NCBI GenBank assembly: GCA_942492965.1
Contig: OW818656.1
Location: 3,162,001-3,226,000 of the forward strand
From: Sphingosinicella sp942492965
GTDB lineage: Bacteria > Pseudomonadota > Alphaproteobacteria > Sphingomonadales > Sphingomonadaceae
Direction: 5' to 3'
Length of the DNA: 64,000 bases
The position numbers and the translations under genes are program-made. Below the pieces are notes generated by a model. It had not been told where the DNA came from, did no database searches, and was given only the letters and a program-made list of their open reading frames with translations. Below are positions 1 to 8,444 of this stretch, one piece after another (within the stretch, counting starts at the first letter, position 1; each line of letters starts with the position of its first letter).

Positions 1-37
1 CACGGAAAAGGGGCCGTAGGGGGAGGGAAGACGAGGC

Positions 38-1360
38 GTGAAAAAGGGAAGGATCAGAGACTGGCTAGTGGTGCTGCTGTTGATGGCAGCGCTGATCCTG
101 TCCTTTGTCGACCGCATCGCCCTGTCGCTGCTCGTCGATCCGATCCGCGCCGATCTTGGGATCAGCGATGCCGAAATCGGCTTGCTGCAGGGAATCGCCT
201 TCGGCCTTTTCTTCGCCGTCATGGGGCTTCCGCTTGGATGGCTCGCAGACCGCTGGACGCGCAAGGGCACCATCATGCTCGGCGTTGGGCTTTGGTCCGC
301 TGCCACCGCGGCTTGCGGCCTGTCCTCCAATTTCGTGCAGCTTCTCCTCGCCCGGATCGGCGTGGGCGCGGGCGAGGCTGCGCTGGCGCCCGCAAGCTAC
401 TCGATCGTGCACGACCGCTTCCCGAAAGAGCAGCTCGGCCGCGCGATCAGCCTGTTTCAGGTCGGCGGCGTCATCGGCGCCGGTTTGGCGCTTGTCATCA
501 CGGGCTATGTCTACCGCTACTTCACGGATGGCGGCGGTGCGGGTCTACCTCTCGTCGCCGATCTTCGCCCGTGGCAGCAGACATTCGTTGCCATCGCCGC
601 GCCCGGCGCGCTCTTTGTGGCGCTCATAGCCTTCATCAAGGAACCGGAGCGTGTTTCGGGAGAGGCGGGCACGCGCGGCGAGCAGAAGCTCGGCATGATC
701 GCGGCCGTGAAGGCCCGCGTCGCGCTCTATGTGCCGCTTTTCCTCGGCATGTCAGGGATCATCATGACAAGCTACGCGCTCGTATCGTGGATGCCTGCCG
801 TTCTCGGCCGTGAATTCGGTTGGTCGACCGACGAGGTCGGTGCGCGCTACGGCTTCACCGTGCTCCTGGCGAGCCCCGTGGGTCTTCTCACCGGCGGCTG
901 GCTGGCAGACGCTCTCGTGCGCCGCGGCGCCGCCAATGCCCACGTGCGCGTCGCCGCGCTTGCCGCGCTGATCGGGCTCCCCTTCGCGCTGCTGCTTTCC
1001 GTACCGCAGGGGCCGTATGGGTTGCTGCTGGTCGTGGCCGGGTTGCACTTCGCGGTGTCGATGCCGATGGGGGTGGTTCCTGCGTTCCTGCAACTCGCGA
1101 CGCCGCAGGACGCGCGGGCGCAGGTATCCGGGCTCTACGTGCTCGTGATCAACGTCATCGGCCTCGGCCTCGGCCCAACACTTGTCGGTGCGCTTTCTAC
1201 AGGCATGGCGGGCGGCGCCGGCGATCTGCGCAGTGCGATGAGTCTCGTCGTTGGACCCGCCATGTTCGCATCAACAGCCGTCATGGCGCTGCTCGCGCGC
1301 GCCACATGGCTCGGGCTGGGCGGAAGGTCCGTGCTGATGCCTGCCTATAAGAAATTGTGA
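38..1360 (+). CDS. MFS transporter
   Basis: A 440-residue major facilitator superfamily carrier of the inner membrane, of usual length for a 12-helix MFS protein. The first helix holds the acidic pair typical of anion-cation symporter and spinster-like members (SFVDRIALS, about residues 22-30). The loop 2-3 signature is clear (GWLADRWTRK, about residues 67-76), and a GVGAGEA stretch follows in helix 4. The GTG start follows a purine-rich GGGAGGGAAG leader. The gene lies 98 bp upstream of a TonB-dependent receptor in the same direction, so it probably moves the compound that the receptor brings into the periplasm, or a product of it. The substrate cannot be read from sequence. The MFS assignment is firm and the substrate class unknown. 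Confidence 0.88.
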   Translation: MKKGRIRDWLVVLLLMAALILSFVDRIALSLLVDPIRADLGISDAEIGLLQGIAFGLFFAVMGLPLGWLADRWTRKGTIMLGVGLWSAATAACGLSSNFVQLLLARIGVGAGEAALAPASYSIVHDRFPKEQLGRAISLFQVGGVIGAGLALVITGYVYRYFTDGGGAGLPLVADLRPWQQTFVAIAAPGALFVALIAFIKEPERVSGEAGTRGEQKLGMIAAVKARVALYVPLFLGMSGIIMTSYALVSWMPAVLGREFGWSTDEVGARYGFTVLLASPVGLLTGGWLADALVRRGAANAHVRVAALAALIGLPFALLLSVPQGPYGLLLVVAGLHFAVSMPMGVVPAFLQLATPQDARAQVSGLYVLVINVIGLGLGPTLVGALSTGMAGGAGDLRSAMSLVVGPAMFASTAVMALLARATWLGLGGRSVLMPAYKKL

Positions 1361-1396
1361 TCGCTTCTGATCGGTAAAAACAGGTTTTCAATTAAA

Positions 1397-1411
1397 CGGT
1401 AGAAAATACCG
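1397..1411. promoter_or_regulatory. Palindrome in the leader of the first TonB receptor gene
   Basis: CGGTA and TACCG flank a GAAAA centre, giving a perfect 5-bp inverted repeat 48 bp before the receptor start in an AT-rich gap. It could be an operator or a small hairpin in the leader. No regulator can be assigned to it from the sequence. Confidence 0.25.
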
Positions 1412-1458
1412 AATGACCAGCCATGTCTGAAACTCGAACCATCGAGGGGGGTTAGAAA

Positions 1459-3615
1459 ATGACCAAATCCGTTCTGAAATCTGCAAGTTCGCTTGGTGTA
1501 ATCATCGCGTTTGCGTCCATGGCACCTGCGTATGCGGCAGAGCCCGCTCCGGCGGGTGATGATGCCGTCACGGGCGGCGAGATCGTCGTCACGGCGCGTC
1601 GGCGTGCGGAAAGCCTGCAGGATATTCCGCTTTCGGTGACGGCGTTCGATAGCGCGGCGCTTGAAACCGCCGGTGTGAACAGCTTTCGCGACATGGCGCG
1701 CCTGATGCCAGGCGTGCAGTTCACGGAGCGCGGCAGCCTCTCCGCACAGCTCACGATCCGCGGTGTGGGAGGCGATTCCCGCAACATCGGTATCGAGGCG
1801 GGTGTCGGCATGTATCTCGACGGTGTCTATATTCCGCGCACTTCGGGCTATAATGCCGATCTCGCGGAGATTTCCCAGATCGAGGTTCTGCGCGGTCCGC
1901 AGGGGACGCTTTTCGGCAAGAACACGATCGGCGGTGTGATCAATATCGTCACCAAGGAACCCACGGACACTCTCGAAGGCACCGTCTACGCGAGCTATGG
2001 CAACTACGATGCAATGCGCACGCAGGCGAGTATTTCAGGCCCACTCGCCGAGAACCTGTTCGCGAAGCTGACCGTTGCGACCTTCGACCGCGACGGCTAC
2101 ATCCACAATCTCTACGACGACAGCTACGTCAACGACGAGAACCGCCGCGGCGCCCGTCTCCAGCTCGTGTTCGAACCGACCGATGCTCTGAAATTGAAAC
2201 TGAACGGCGATGTCACGCGCGACCGCAGAACCGTTCTGCAAACGCAGATGAATTCTTCGGCGGGGGCCGCCGCGCCATATTACACCGGCAACCGCTTCGA
2301 AGCGAACAGCGATCGGCCCAACGACGACAAGCGCGACATGTGGGGGACCGATCTCACCGCCGAATACACGCTCGCAAACGACATGGTGCTGACGTCGATC
2401 TCGGCGTACCGGAAGATCAACGTCACCGTGTCGAGCGATATCGATCAGCTTCCGATCAACATGTTCAATTCCGATCCGCTCACCGATTTCGTGCAGATGG
2501 CGAGCCAGGAACTGCGCATCACGTCACCCGGAACCGGTCCGCTGCGCTACGTGGGCGGCCTCTATTACTACCATCAGCGCGGCAAGATGCTCCGGGAAAT
2601 CTACATCGGCGGCTCGCTCGCGAGCGGCGCCTTCAACGAGGGGAAGGCGACCACGAACAGCTTCGCGGCTTATCTGAACGTCGACTATGATGTGACGCCG
2701 GAACTCACGCTGACCGGTGGTCTTCGCTACACGCATGAGAAGAAGACCGGAGCCTATCTCCAGATCCGTGGCCCGGTGCTGAGCTACGATTTCGACGATC
2801 TGCACCGGAAAGACGAAAACGTGTCGTGGACGGCGAGCGCGACATACAAGCCGACCGATGCACTGACGCTTTATGCAACGGCATCGAAGGGCTTCAAGTC
2901 TGGCGGCTTCAATCTCGACACGATCGGCGCGGCAAACCTCGTCGGCAACGATCTCGTGTTCGGGCCGGAATCGGTCGTGAATTACGAAGCCGGTATCAAG
3001 GGTAATCTCTTCGATCGGCTGCTGCGCTACAGCGCCTCGGTCTTCCGCATGAACTATTCCGACAAGCAGGTGGCGCAGTTCGTGGCGACCGGCGCGAGCA
3101 CGACGCCATCGGTTCAGATCACCAATGCCGGCAAGGCGCGGATCGAAGGCGTTGAATTCGAAGCCTCGCTGAGCCCTGTCGAGGGCCTCAACCTGTCGGC
3201 GAACGCGACCTATCTCGACGCGAAGTACACACGCTTCGATTATTCGACGATCGGGTCCACGGTCTCCGTCTCATACGCGGGCAACCGCATCGAGTTCACG
3301 CCGGATTGGATGCTTGGCGGTCAGGCCGAATATCGCTTCCCGGTGGGTGCGGGTGAGGCATTCATTGTCGGCAGCGTCAACTACACGGGCGATATGTCCC
3401 TTCAAGCCGAAGCCCTGCCGAAATACCACGAGGATGGTTATGCGCTCGTCGATGCGCGCCTCGGTTACGATGTCGGCGGGCTGACGGTCGCGCTGTGGGG
3501 CAAGAACCTCACCAAGAAGGACTACCGCACATATGCCCGTGTGTTCGCCGGCCTCGATCAAGCCGTATGGGGAGAGCCCCGTACGTACGGCATCGAGGTT
3601 CGGTACAAGTTCTGA
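1459..3615 (+). CDS. TonB-dependent outer membrane receptor
   Basis: A 718-residue outer-membrane receptor for TonB-driven uptake. It opens with a signal peptide ending near residue 27 (AYAAEP), followed by the plug domain that begins with the GEIVVTARRR segment characteristic of sphingomonad receptors. A plug motif (VLRGPQGTLFGKNTIGG) lies near residues 140-156. The rest is the beta-barrel, ending in YKF, with the aromatic last residue expected for an outer-membrane barrel. The ATG follows a GAGGGGGG ribosome-binding site. There is no FecR/sigma partner and no extended signalling domain, so it is probably regulated with its operon. With the MFS gene upstream and an RraA-like gene 69 bp downstream it forms an uptake-plus-catabolism unit. 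The ligand is unknown; an organic substrate is likelier than a siderophore in this setting, by inference. Confidence 0.93.
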   Translation: MTKSVLKSASSLGVIIAFASMAPAYAAEPAPAGDDAVTGGEIVVTARRRAESLQDIPLSVTAFDSAALETAGVNSFRDMARLMPGVQFTERGSLSAQLTIRGVGGDSRNIGIEAGVGMYLDGVYIPRTSGYNADLAEISQIEVLRGPQGTLFGKNTIGGVINIVTKEPTDTLEGTVYASYGNYDAMRTQASISGPLAENLFAKLTVATFDRDGYIHNLYDDSYVNDENRRGARLQLVFEPTDALKLKLNGDVTRDRRTVLQTQMNSSAGAAAPYYTGNRFEANSDRPNDDKRDMWGTDLTAEYTLANDMVLTSISAYRKINVTVSSDIDQLPINMFNSDPLTDFVQMASQELRITSPGTGPLRYVGGLYYYHQRGKMLREIYIGGSLASGAFNEGKATTNSFAAYLNVDYDVTPELTLTGGLRYTHEKKTGAYLQIRGPVLSYDFDDLHRKDENVSWTASATYKPTDALTLYATASKGFKSGGFNLDTIGAANLVGNDLVFGPESVVNYEAGIKGNLFDRLLRYSASVFRMNYSDKQVAQFVATGASTTPSVQITNAGKARIEGVEFEASLSPVEGLNLSANATYLDAKYTRFDYSTIGSTVSVSYAGNRIEFTPDWMLGGQAEYRFPVGAGEAFIVGSVNYTGDMSLQAEALPKYHEDGYALVDARLGYDVGGLTVALWGKNLTKKDYRTYARVFAGLDQAVWGEPRTYGIEVRYKF

Positions 3616-3622
3616 GCGAGCA

Positions 3623-3653
3623 GGTGGGAATGGTCGTCACGATCGTTCCCACC
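3623..3653 (+). promoter_or_regulatory. Intercistronic hairpin after TonB receptor gene
   Basis: GGTGGGAA (3623-3630) can pair with TTCCCACC (3646-3653). The stem extends inward with wobble pairs to a five-base loop. It starts 8 bases after the receptor stop and is not followed by a T-run, so it looks like an mRNA-stabilising or attenuating hairpin rather than a full intrinsic terminator. Confidence 0.5.
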
Positions 3654-3684
3654 ACAACACAGACATCCAAAAAACGAGGTGGTT

Positions 3685-4386
3685 ATGGCGATGCTCCCCG
3701 AACGGCGGCTTTATGTCGTCAACCCGATGCCAGAGCAGATCGATCCCGCGCAGCGCGCGGCTTTGCAGAAACTCGATACAGGTACGGTCGGCCATCATCT
3801 CGAGGCAGGCTTCATGGATCCGGGGATGCTGCCGCGGATTCCCGGCAGCAAGATCGTCGGAACGGCGGTTACCGTGCGTATCACGGTACCGGATTCCGTG
3901 ATGGCGCACTATGCGCTCAAGTTCACGCGGCCTGGTGACGTGCTCATCATCGATCGCGGCCAGGATCAGCGGACCTGCAACTGGGGCGGCGCCACGATCC
4001 ATGCTGCCGCTGCCACCGGTCTTGCAGGAGTGATCGTGGATGGAGCCGTGAACGACATGGACGATGCGCGGGAAGCCGGCCTACCGATCTGGGCGCGAAG
4101 CATCAGTCCGGTAACAACGAAGTACCGCGGCATGGGCGGCGAGTTCAATGTGCCGGTGAGTTGCGGCGGTGTCGCGGTCAATCCGGGTGATGCCATCCTT
4201 GCCGACGACAACGGCATCGTCGTGATCCCGCGGCGCCAGCTTGACGAGGCAATCGAAGGAAGCCTGAAATGGCTGGAGGCCGAGCAGGCCTTCATGCGCC
4301 GCTTCCGTGAAGATCCGGGTCTCTGCTATCCCGATGTGACGGGGGCGACCGAAATCGTAGAACGGGCGCTCGGACTACGCTCCTGA
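3685..4386 (+). CDS. RraA-like / HMG-CHA aldolase-family protein
   Basis: A 233-residue member of the RraA-like superfamily, which contains 4-hydroxy-4-methyl-2-oxoglutarate/4-carboxy-4-hydroxy-2-oxoadipate aldolases, oxaloacetate decarboxylases and the RNase E inhibitor RraA. Typical blocks are visible: NWGGATIHAAAATGL at 99-113, then VDGAVND at 118-124. In class II aldolases of this family the last block is DGxxRD, where Arg and Asp bind pyruvate and metal. Here the Arg is Asn (N123) while D124 is kept. The C-terminal GVAVNPGD and ADDNGIVVIP segments are typical. I chose ATG 3685 because ACGAGG sits correctly before it; a GTG six bases upstream is possible. Its place in a catabolic operon favours a lyase or decarboxylase role over RNase regulation, but the lost Arg makes the reaction uncertain. 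Confidence 0.82.
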   Translation: MAMLPERRLYVVNPMPEQIDPAQRAALQKLDTGTVGHHLEAGFMDPGMLPRIPGSKIVGTAVTVRITVPDSVMAHYALKFTRPGDVLIIDRGQDQRTCNWGGATIHAAAATGLAGVIVDGAVNDMDDAREAGLPIWARSISPVTTKYRGMGGEFNVPVSCGGVAVNPGDAILADDNGIVVIPRRQLDEAIEGSLKWLEAEQAFMRRFREDPGLCYPDVTGATEIVERALGLRS

Positions 4387-4668
4387 ACCTTGTGAAGCGC
4401 TCAGAGGGCGTCATTTGCGTCCGCCAAGTGACGGGTTTACGAAGCTAGGCGATCCGGCCTGCGCGGGCGCTATGACGCGGCCGTTCCCCAGTAGACCGGG
4501 CATGCCATCCCGAAAATTAAGCTGGAAATGCTTCCGGCAGAGGAGGACAAACCCGGTCGCTGGATTGGGCGAAAACGGGTGATTCTCTGCAGGCCGAGTG
4601 AATGAAGGTCTTAATCTTTGTCGGCAAATCTTCTTGGCCTTTAGGGCAAACTCGCCTTATGCGAGGGC
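4387..4668. other. Intergenic region before second MFS gene
   Basis: A 282-bp gap with no convincing gene. An ATG at 4602 opens a frame that runs against the MFS gene and has no recognisable protein character. The region presumably carries the promoter of the MFS-amidase pair. No clear -35/-10 pair stands out. Confidence 0.4.
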
Positions 4669-5892
4669 ATGGTTCAAAAGTTGTTCGAACAAAATTCGCG
4701 TTCGGTTGCCGACAGCTTAGGCAAGGCGCTGATTCTCACTGTGCTCGTGCAGTTGCTGGCAACCAGCACGGCGCTGGTGCTGCCTCCCATCGCGCCGCGC
4801 GTTGCTGCGGATTTTGGCGTGGACGCTTATGTGGTGGGTTATCAGGTAAGCTTGCTTTTCACGGCCGGCGCGTTTGGGTCCGTGCTGTCGGGCGCGCTGA
4901 TCCGGAGTTGGGGTGCCGTGCGCACCGAACAATTCGGACTGGGTATGTTCGCGCTTGGTCTGCTCGGGCTGGCAACGGCCAATATCTCCGTCGGCGTGAT
5001 CGCCTCTCTGCTCATCGGCTTTGCCTATGGGGTCCAGAATCCGGCTTCGTCTCAGATATTGAGCGTCGTTACGCCCCCTGATCGGCGGAACGTCGTATTT
5101 TCGATCAAGCAGGCGGCGGCACCGCTTGGGGTGGTGCTGGTCAGCATTTCGCTACCATTGCTTGATGCGGTGATGGGCTGGCGTACGGCGTTTCTCCTGT
5201 TGGCGCTATTGCCGAGCGCTCTGCTCGTCATTCTGGCGGGCCATAAGATGCCGCATACGCCGCCGCAAAACGCGGTGCCGCTGCCGCGCGGCCTGCTGAA
5301 AGAGCAGCGACTGATATGGAGGCGCGGTGACCTGCGCGTGCTGACCATCATCGGTTTTCTCTACTCCTCGGTTCAGTTGACGCTCTCGACCTTCGCCGTG
5401 TTGATGTTGACGGCGGATTGCGGGTGGAAGCTGATCCCGGCCGCATCGGCCGCGGCGGGCGTGCAAGCCTTTGGAGTGCTGGGCCGGGTGTGCTGGGGCG
5501 TGGTGGCGGACCGGCTTGGGTCCGGGTTCGGCGTGCTGGCGATCGTGGGCCTCGGCAGTGGGGCGGCGCTGCTGGCCATGCCCTGGATGGCCGAGTTTCC
5601 GGCGTACGTGCAGGTCGGGGTGCTGAGCTTCCTCGGATTTTGCTTGAACGGCTGGAACGGGGTCGCGATGGCGGAGGTACTCCGCCACGCCGCGCCTGCC
5701 GACGTCGGGAGCGTGATGGGCAGCTCTCTCGTCTATGTCTTCGCAGGCGTCATGGTCGGGCCGGCGAGCTTTGCCCTGCTCTATGAGATCGTGGGCAGCT
5801 ACGGCGGGACCTTCGCATTTGCGAGTGTCGTGTTGTTGATCGGCGGAAGCGTCGCGTTGTTGGTTCGACCAAAGCTGAAGGGTGGAGGATGA
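4669..5892 (+). CDS. MFS transporter
   Basis: A 407-residue inner-membrane major facilitator carrier, distinct in sequence from the one at the window start. Hydrophobic helices run through the protein, starting with ILTVLVQLLATSTALVLPP (about residues 23-41), and a glycine-rich FGVLGRVCWGVVADRLG loop (about residues 267-283) marks the second half. The 3' end overlaps the amidase start (ATGA), so the two are translationally coupled and the carrier probably imports the amide cleaved by that amidase. The start is uncertain: ATG 4669 has GAGGG only one base away, and a TTGTTCGAACAA palindrome (4681-4692) lies inside the first codons. A later start is possible. The MFS identity is firm, the substrate unknown. 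Confidence 0.85.
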   Translation: MVQKLFEQNSRSVADSLGKALILTVLVQLLATSTALVLPPIAPRVAADFGVDAYVVGYQVSLLFTAGAFGSVLSGALIRSWGAVRTEQFGLGMFALGLLGLATANISVGVIASLLIGFAYGVQNPASSQILSVVTPPDRRNVVFSIKQAAAPLGVVLVSISLPLLDAVMGWRTAFLLLALLPSALLVILAGHKMPHTPPQNAVPLPRGLLKEQRLIWRRGDLRVLTIIGFLYSSVQLTLSTFAVLMLTADCGWKLIPAASAAAGVQAFGVLGRVCWGVVADRLGSGFGVLAIVGLGSGAALLAMPWMAEFPAYVQVGVLSFLGFCLNGWNGVAMAEVLRHAAPADVGSVMGSSLVYVFAGVMVGPASFALLYEIVGSYGGTFAFASVVLLIGGSVALLVRPKLKGGG

Positions 5893-7214
5893 AGATGCAG
5901 GGTGAGGCACATCACGCTGAGGCGGCCATTGTACGGGCGCTGGACGCAGCCGACCGGGTCAATGCGTCGATCAATGCCGTGCTGTGGCTCGATCGGGAGG
6001 CGAAGTCCGGCGTTGGTCCGCTCGGCGGTGTGCCGGTTCTGGTGAAGGATTGCATCGACTGGCGGGGGCAGCCGACGATGCACGGATCGGCGGTCTATCG
6101 GGATGCGGCGCCGGCGGCCGGGGATGCTGAGGTCGTGCAACGCCTGCGGGATGCGGGTGCGACGCTGATCGGGAAATCGCACCTCAGCGAGTTCTGCTTC
6201 GGCGCGACCGGCGAAAATGCAACCTTGGGCAACTGCCGCAATCCGTGGGATACCGCGCGCATCACGGGCGGATCGAGCAGCGGATCGGCCGCCGCGGTGG
6301 GGGCGGGGATTGTGCCCGCAGCAATCGGCACGGACACGGGCGGCTCGGTACGTGTGCCTGCCGCGCTATGCGGTGTCGTGGGGCTGCGGCCGACATTGGG
6401 GCGCGTTTCGAACCATGGCGTGCTCGATGTCAGCACGATCTGCGATGTGGTCGGGCCGTTTGGTGCGACGGTGGCGGATGCGGCAAGACTGTATGCGGCC
6501 ATTGCGGGCTATGATGCGCGCGATCCCTTGTCTTTCGCGGATCCGGCGCCACTGCTGGAAGGAATGGACGTGGGCGTGAAGGGGCTGCGCGTCGGGGTGC
6601 CGCGTTCGTTCTTCTACGAGGACCTGCAGGACTGCGTAGCGCGCGCCGTGGATGACGCCGCGGCGGTGCTGGAACGGCTTGGCTGTACGCTCGTCGATGT
6701 GCCGCTGGGCGAGGCAGAGACACTGCGCACCGGCGGCGCATTCCGGTTCGTGCTCGCCGATGTCGCCGATGCGCGCCGCGATGTGTACCCCGAGCACGCG
6801 GACCGGATCGGCGCGGAAGTGCGGCGGCGTATAGAGCTTGGGCATCAAGTGAGCGGCGCCGATTACGCGCACTGCATCCGGCTTCTCCAGCAGTTTCAGC
6901 GGACGCTTCGCGATACATTTGCAGCCGGGATCGATGTGCTGCTCACGCCGACAACGCCCGTCACCGCGCCGCTTTGGGCCGAGGCTTCGGACATGGTGGC
7001 GACGACGCGACTTGTGGCGCGCAACACCTATGACCTCGGCGCAGCCGGGGTGCCGTCGCTGAGCGTGCCGTGCGGTTTCGATCGGCGGAACCTGCCGATT
7101 GGCATGCAGCTCACGGCGCCATGGCGCGCGGAGGCATTGCTGTTCCGCGTGGCGCACGCCTTCGAGACGGCCACGGAGCATCACCGCGAGCGAAGTCCGA
7201 TCAATCGCATTTAA
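5889..7214 (+). CDS. Amidase (amidase signature family)
   Basis: A 441-residue amidase-signature hydrolase, normal length for the family, predicted cytoplasmic. It should hydrolyse a C-N amide bond through the Ser-cisSer-Lys triad, all of which is visible: Lys53 in GVPVLVKD, cis-Ser129 in GGSSSGSAAA, and nucleophile Ser153 in GTDTGGSVR. The substrate may be an acyl amide, a carbamate-like compound or a half-amide. The family includes glutamyl-tRNA amidotransferase GatA, but the context (coupled to an MFS gene and followed by CoA-transferases) makes a catabolic amidase more likely. Its start overlaps the MFS stop by four bases. The gene ends just before a GTTCGAAC-centred operator that precedes the CoA-transferase pair. 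Confidence 0.9.
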   Translation: MKMQGEAHHAEAAIVRALDAADRVNASINAVLWLDREAKSGVGPLGGVPVLVKDCIDWRGQPTMHGSAVYRDAAPAAGDAEVVQRLRDAGATLIGKSHLSEFCFGATGENATLGNCRNPWDTARITGGSSSGSAAAVGAGIVPAAIGTDTGGSVRVPAALCGVVGLRPTLGRVSNHGVLDVSTICDVVGPFGATVADAARLYAAIAGYDARDPLSFADPAPLLEGMDVGVKGLRVGVPRSFFYEDLQDCVARAVDDAAAVLERLGCTLVDVPLGEAETLRTGGAFRFVLADVADARRDVYPEHADRIGAEVRRRIELGHQVSGADYAHCIRLLQQFQRTLRDTFAAGIDVLLTPTTPVTAPLWAEASDMVATTRLVARNTYDLGAAGVPSLSVPCGFDRRNLPIGMQLTAPWRAEALLFRVAHAFETATEHHRERSPINRI

Positions 7215-7260
7215 AAGTTCGAACATTTGTGTTGATTGTGCGCAGCCTTTTCGGCAGTCT
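7213..7260 (+). promoter_or_regulatory. GntR operator and promoter of CoA-transferase pair
   Basis: AAAAGTTCGAACATTT (7213-7228) is a near-perfect 16-bp palindrome that overlaps the amidase stop. Three bases later comes a -35-like TTGATT (7232-7237), and 17 bases further a weak -10-like CAGTCT (7255-7260). The arrangement matches base for base in spacing the one at 10395-10442 next to the GntR gene, so both are probably bound by that regulator. This is inference from sequence similarity. Confidence 0.6.
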
Positions 7261-7283
7261 CCGCCAGCTTAAGGGGAGGGCTC

Positions 7284-8444
7284 ATGACCGCGTTGCCACT
7301 CGACGGCCTGAAAATCATAAGTTTCGAGCAGTATGGCGCCGCGCCATACGCGACGATGTTCCTTGCCGATCTCGGCGCCGACGTGGTGAAGGTGGAAGGT
7401 GCGGACGGTGATTATGCGCGCAAAACCGGGCCGCTGACGCTGGGCGAGGCGGACAGCCTTTATTACCAGTGCTTCAACCTCAACAAACGCAGCCTCATCC
7501 TCGACTTGAAGGCCGATACCGACCGGGCCCTTCTGCACAGGCTGGTCGCTGAATCGCACGCGGTCGTGAACAATCTGCGCGGCAGCCTGCCCGCGAAGCT
7601 GGGGCTGGATTATGCGGCGCTTTCGGCGGTCAATCCGCGCGTCGTCTGCGGTCATATCTCCGCGTATGGCCGCACCGGATCGCGCGCAGACTGGCCGGGT
7701 TACGATTTCCTGATGCAGGCGGAGGCGGGCTTCATGGCGCTGACCGGCGACCCCGGCAGCCCGCCAACGCGCGTCGGGCTTTCCATGGTCGACTACATGA
7801 CCGGCATGATGATGGCATTCGGCCTCGTCAGCGCGATCCGGGGCGCGGAGCGCAGCGGCATCGGCATGGATGTGGACGTCTCGTTGTTCGATGCGGCGCT
7901 CCATCAGCTCGCCTATCAGGGCACGTGGTATCTGAACGAAGGTGTCATCACGCCGCAGACGCCGCGTTCGGCGCACCCTTCGACCGTGCCGGTGCAGCTC
8001 TACAAGACGGCCGACGGATGGCTTTACATCTGCTGCATGAACCAGAAGTTCTGGGAAATCCTCGTGAGGCTGATCGATCGGCCGGAGCTTGGCACGGACC
8101 CGCGCTTCGCCGATCTGGCGAGCCGCCGCGAGAACCGTGATCTGCTCACCGATGTGCTGGATGCCGTGTTCATGACCCGGACGCGCGCGGAATGGATGCA
8201 GATACTGCAAGGCCAGATTCCGGCGGCACCTGTGGAATCGCTGGATGGCGCTATCGACAATCCGTTCGTGGCCGAGGTCGGGATGGTGCAGGACGTGCCG
8301 CATCCTGCCGGCCGGACGCTCAGGATGTTTGCCAACCCGCTGCGTTTCGACGGCGCGCGCCTCGCGCAGCGCGCCGCGCCCGGGCTGGACGCGGACGGAC
8401 CGGCGCTGCGCGGGCTGTTTGAAGGGACGCACCGTGAAGCTTGA
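7284..8444 (+). CDS. CaiB/BaiF (family III) CoA-transferase
   Basis: A 386-residue family III CoA-transferase that would move CoA from an acyl-CoA donor such as succinyl-CoA to a carboxylic acid. The N-terminus has the usual FLADLGADVVKVE block (about residues 28-40), followed by NLNKRSLILDLK (about 71-82). The expected catalytic Asp lies in TRVGLSMVDYMTG (about residue 171). I chose ATG 7284 because a strong AAGGGGAGGG site precedes it; an upstream start at 7236 would place the presumed promoter inside the gene. It overlaps a second CoA-transferase by 11 bp. The acceptor acid is unknown; product acids of the upstream amidase are natural candidates. Confidence 0.9.
   Translation: MTALPLDGLKIISFEQYGAAPYATMFLADLGADVVKVEGADGDYARKTGPLTLGEADSLYYQCFNLNKRSLILDLKADTDRALLHRLVAESHAVVNNLRGSLPAKLGLDYAALSAVNPRVVCGHISAYGRTGSRADWPGYDFLMQAEAGFMALTGDPGSPPTRVGLSMVDYMTGMMMAFGLVSAIRGAERSGIGMDVDVSLFDAALHQLAYQGTWYLNEGVITPQTPRSAHPSTVPVQLYKTADGWLYICCMNQKFWEILVRLIDRPELGTDPRFADLASRRENRDLLTDVLDAVFMTRTRAEWMQILQGQIPAAPVESLDGAIDNPFVAEVGMVQDVPHPAGRTLRMFANPLRFDGARLAQRAAPGLDADGPALRGLFEGTHREA

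Noticed and set aside
1361..1458. A possible operator for the GntR regulator (AACTCGAAC near 1431) before the first TonB receptor gene
   Set aside because: It lacks the symmetric arms of the two good sites and the -35 spacing, so it is not distinguishable from chance.
2166..2176. GTTCGAAC core inside the first TonB receptor gene
   Set aside because: Only the 8-base core is present, without A/T arms, in coding sequence. It shows the core alone is not specific.
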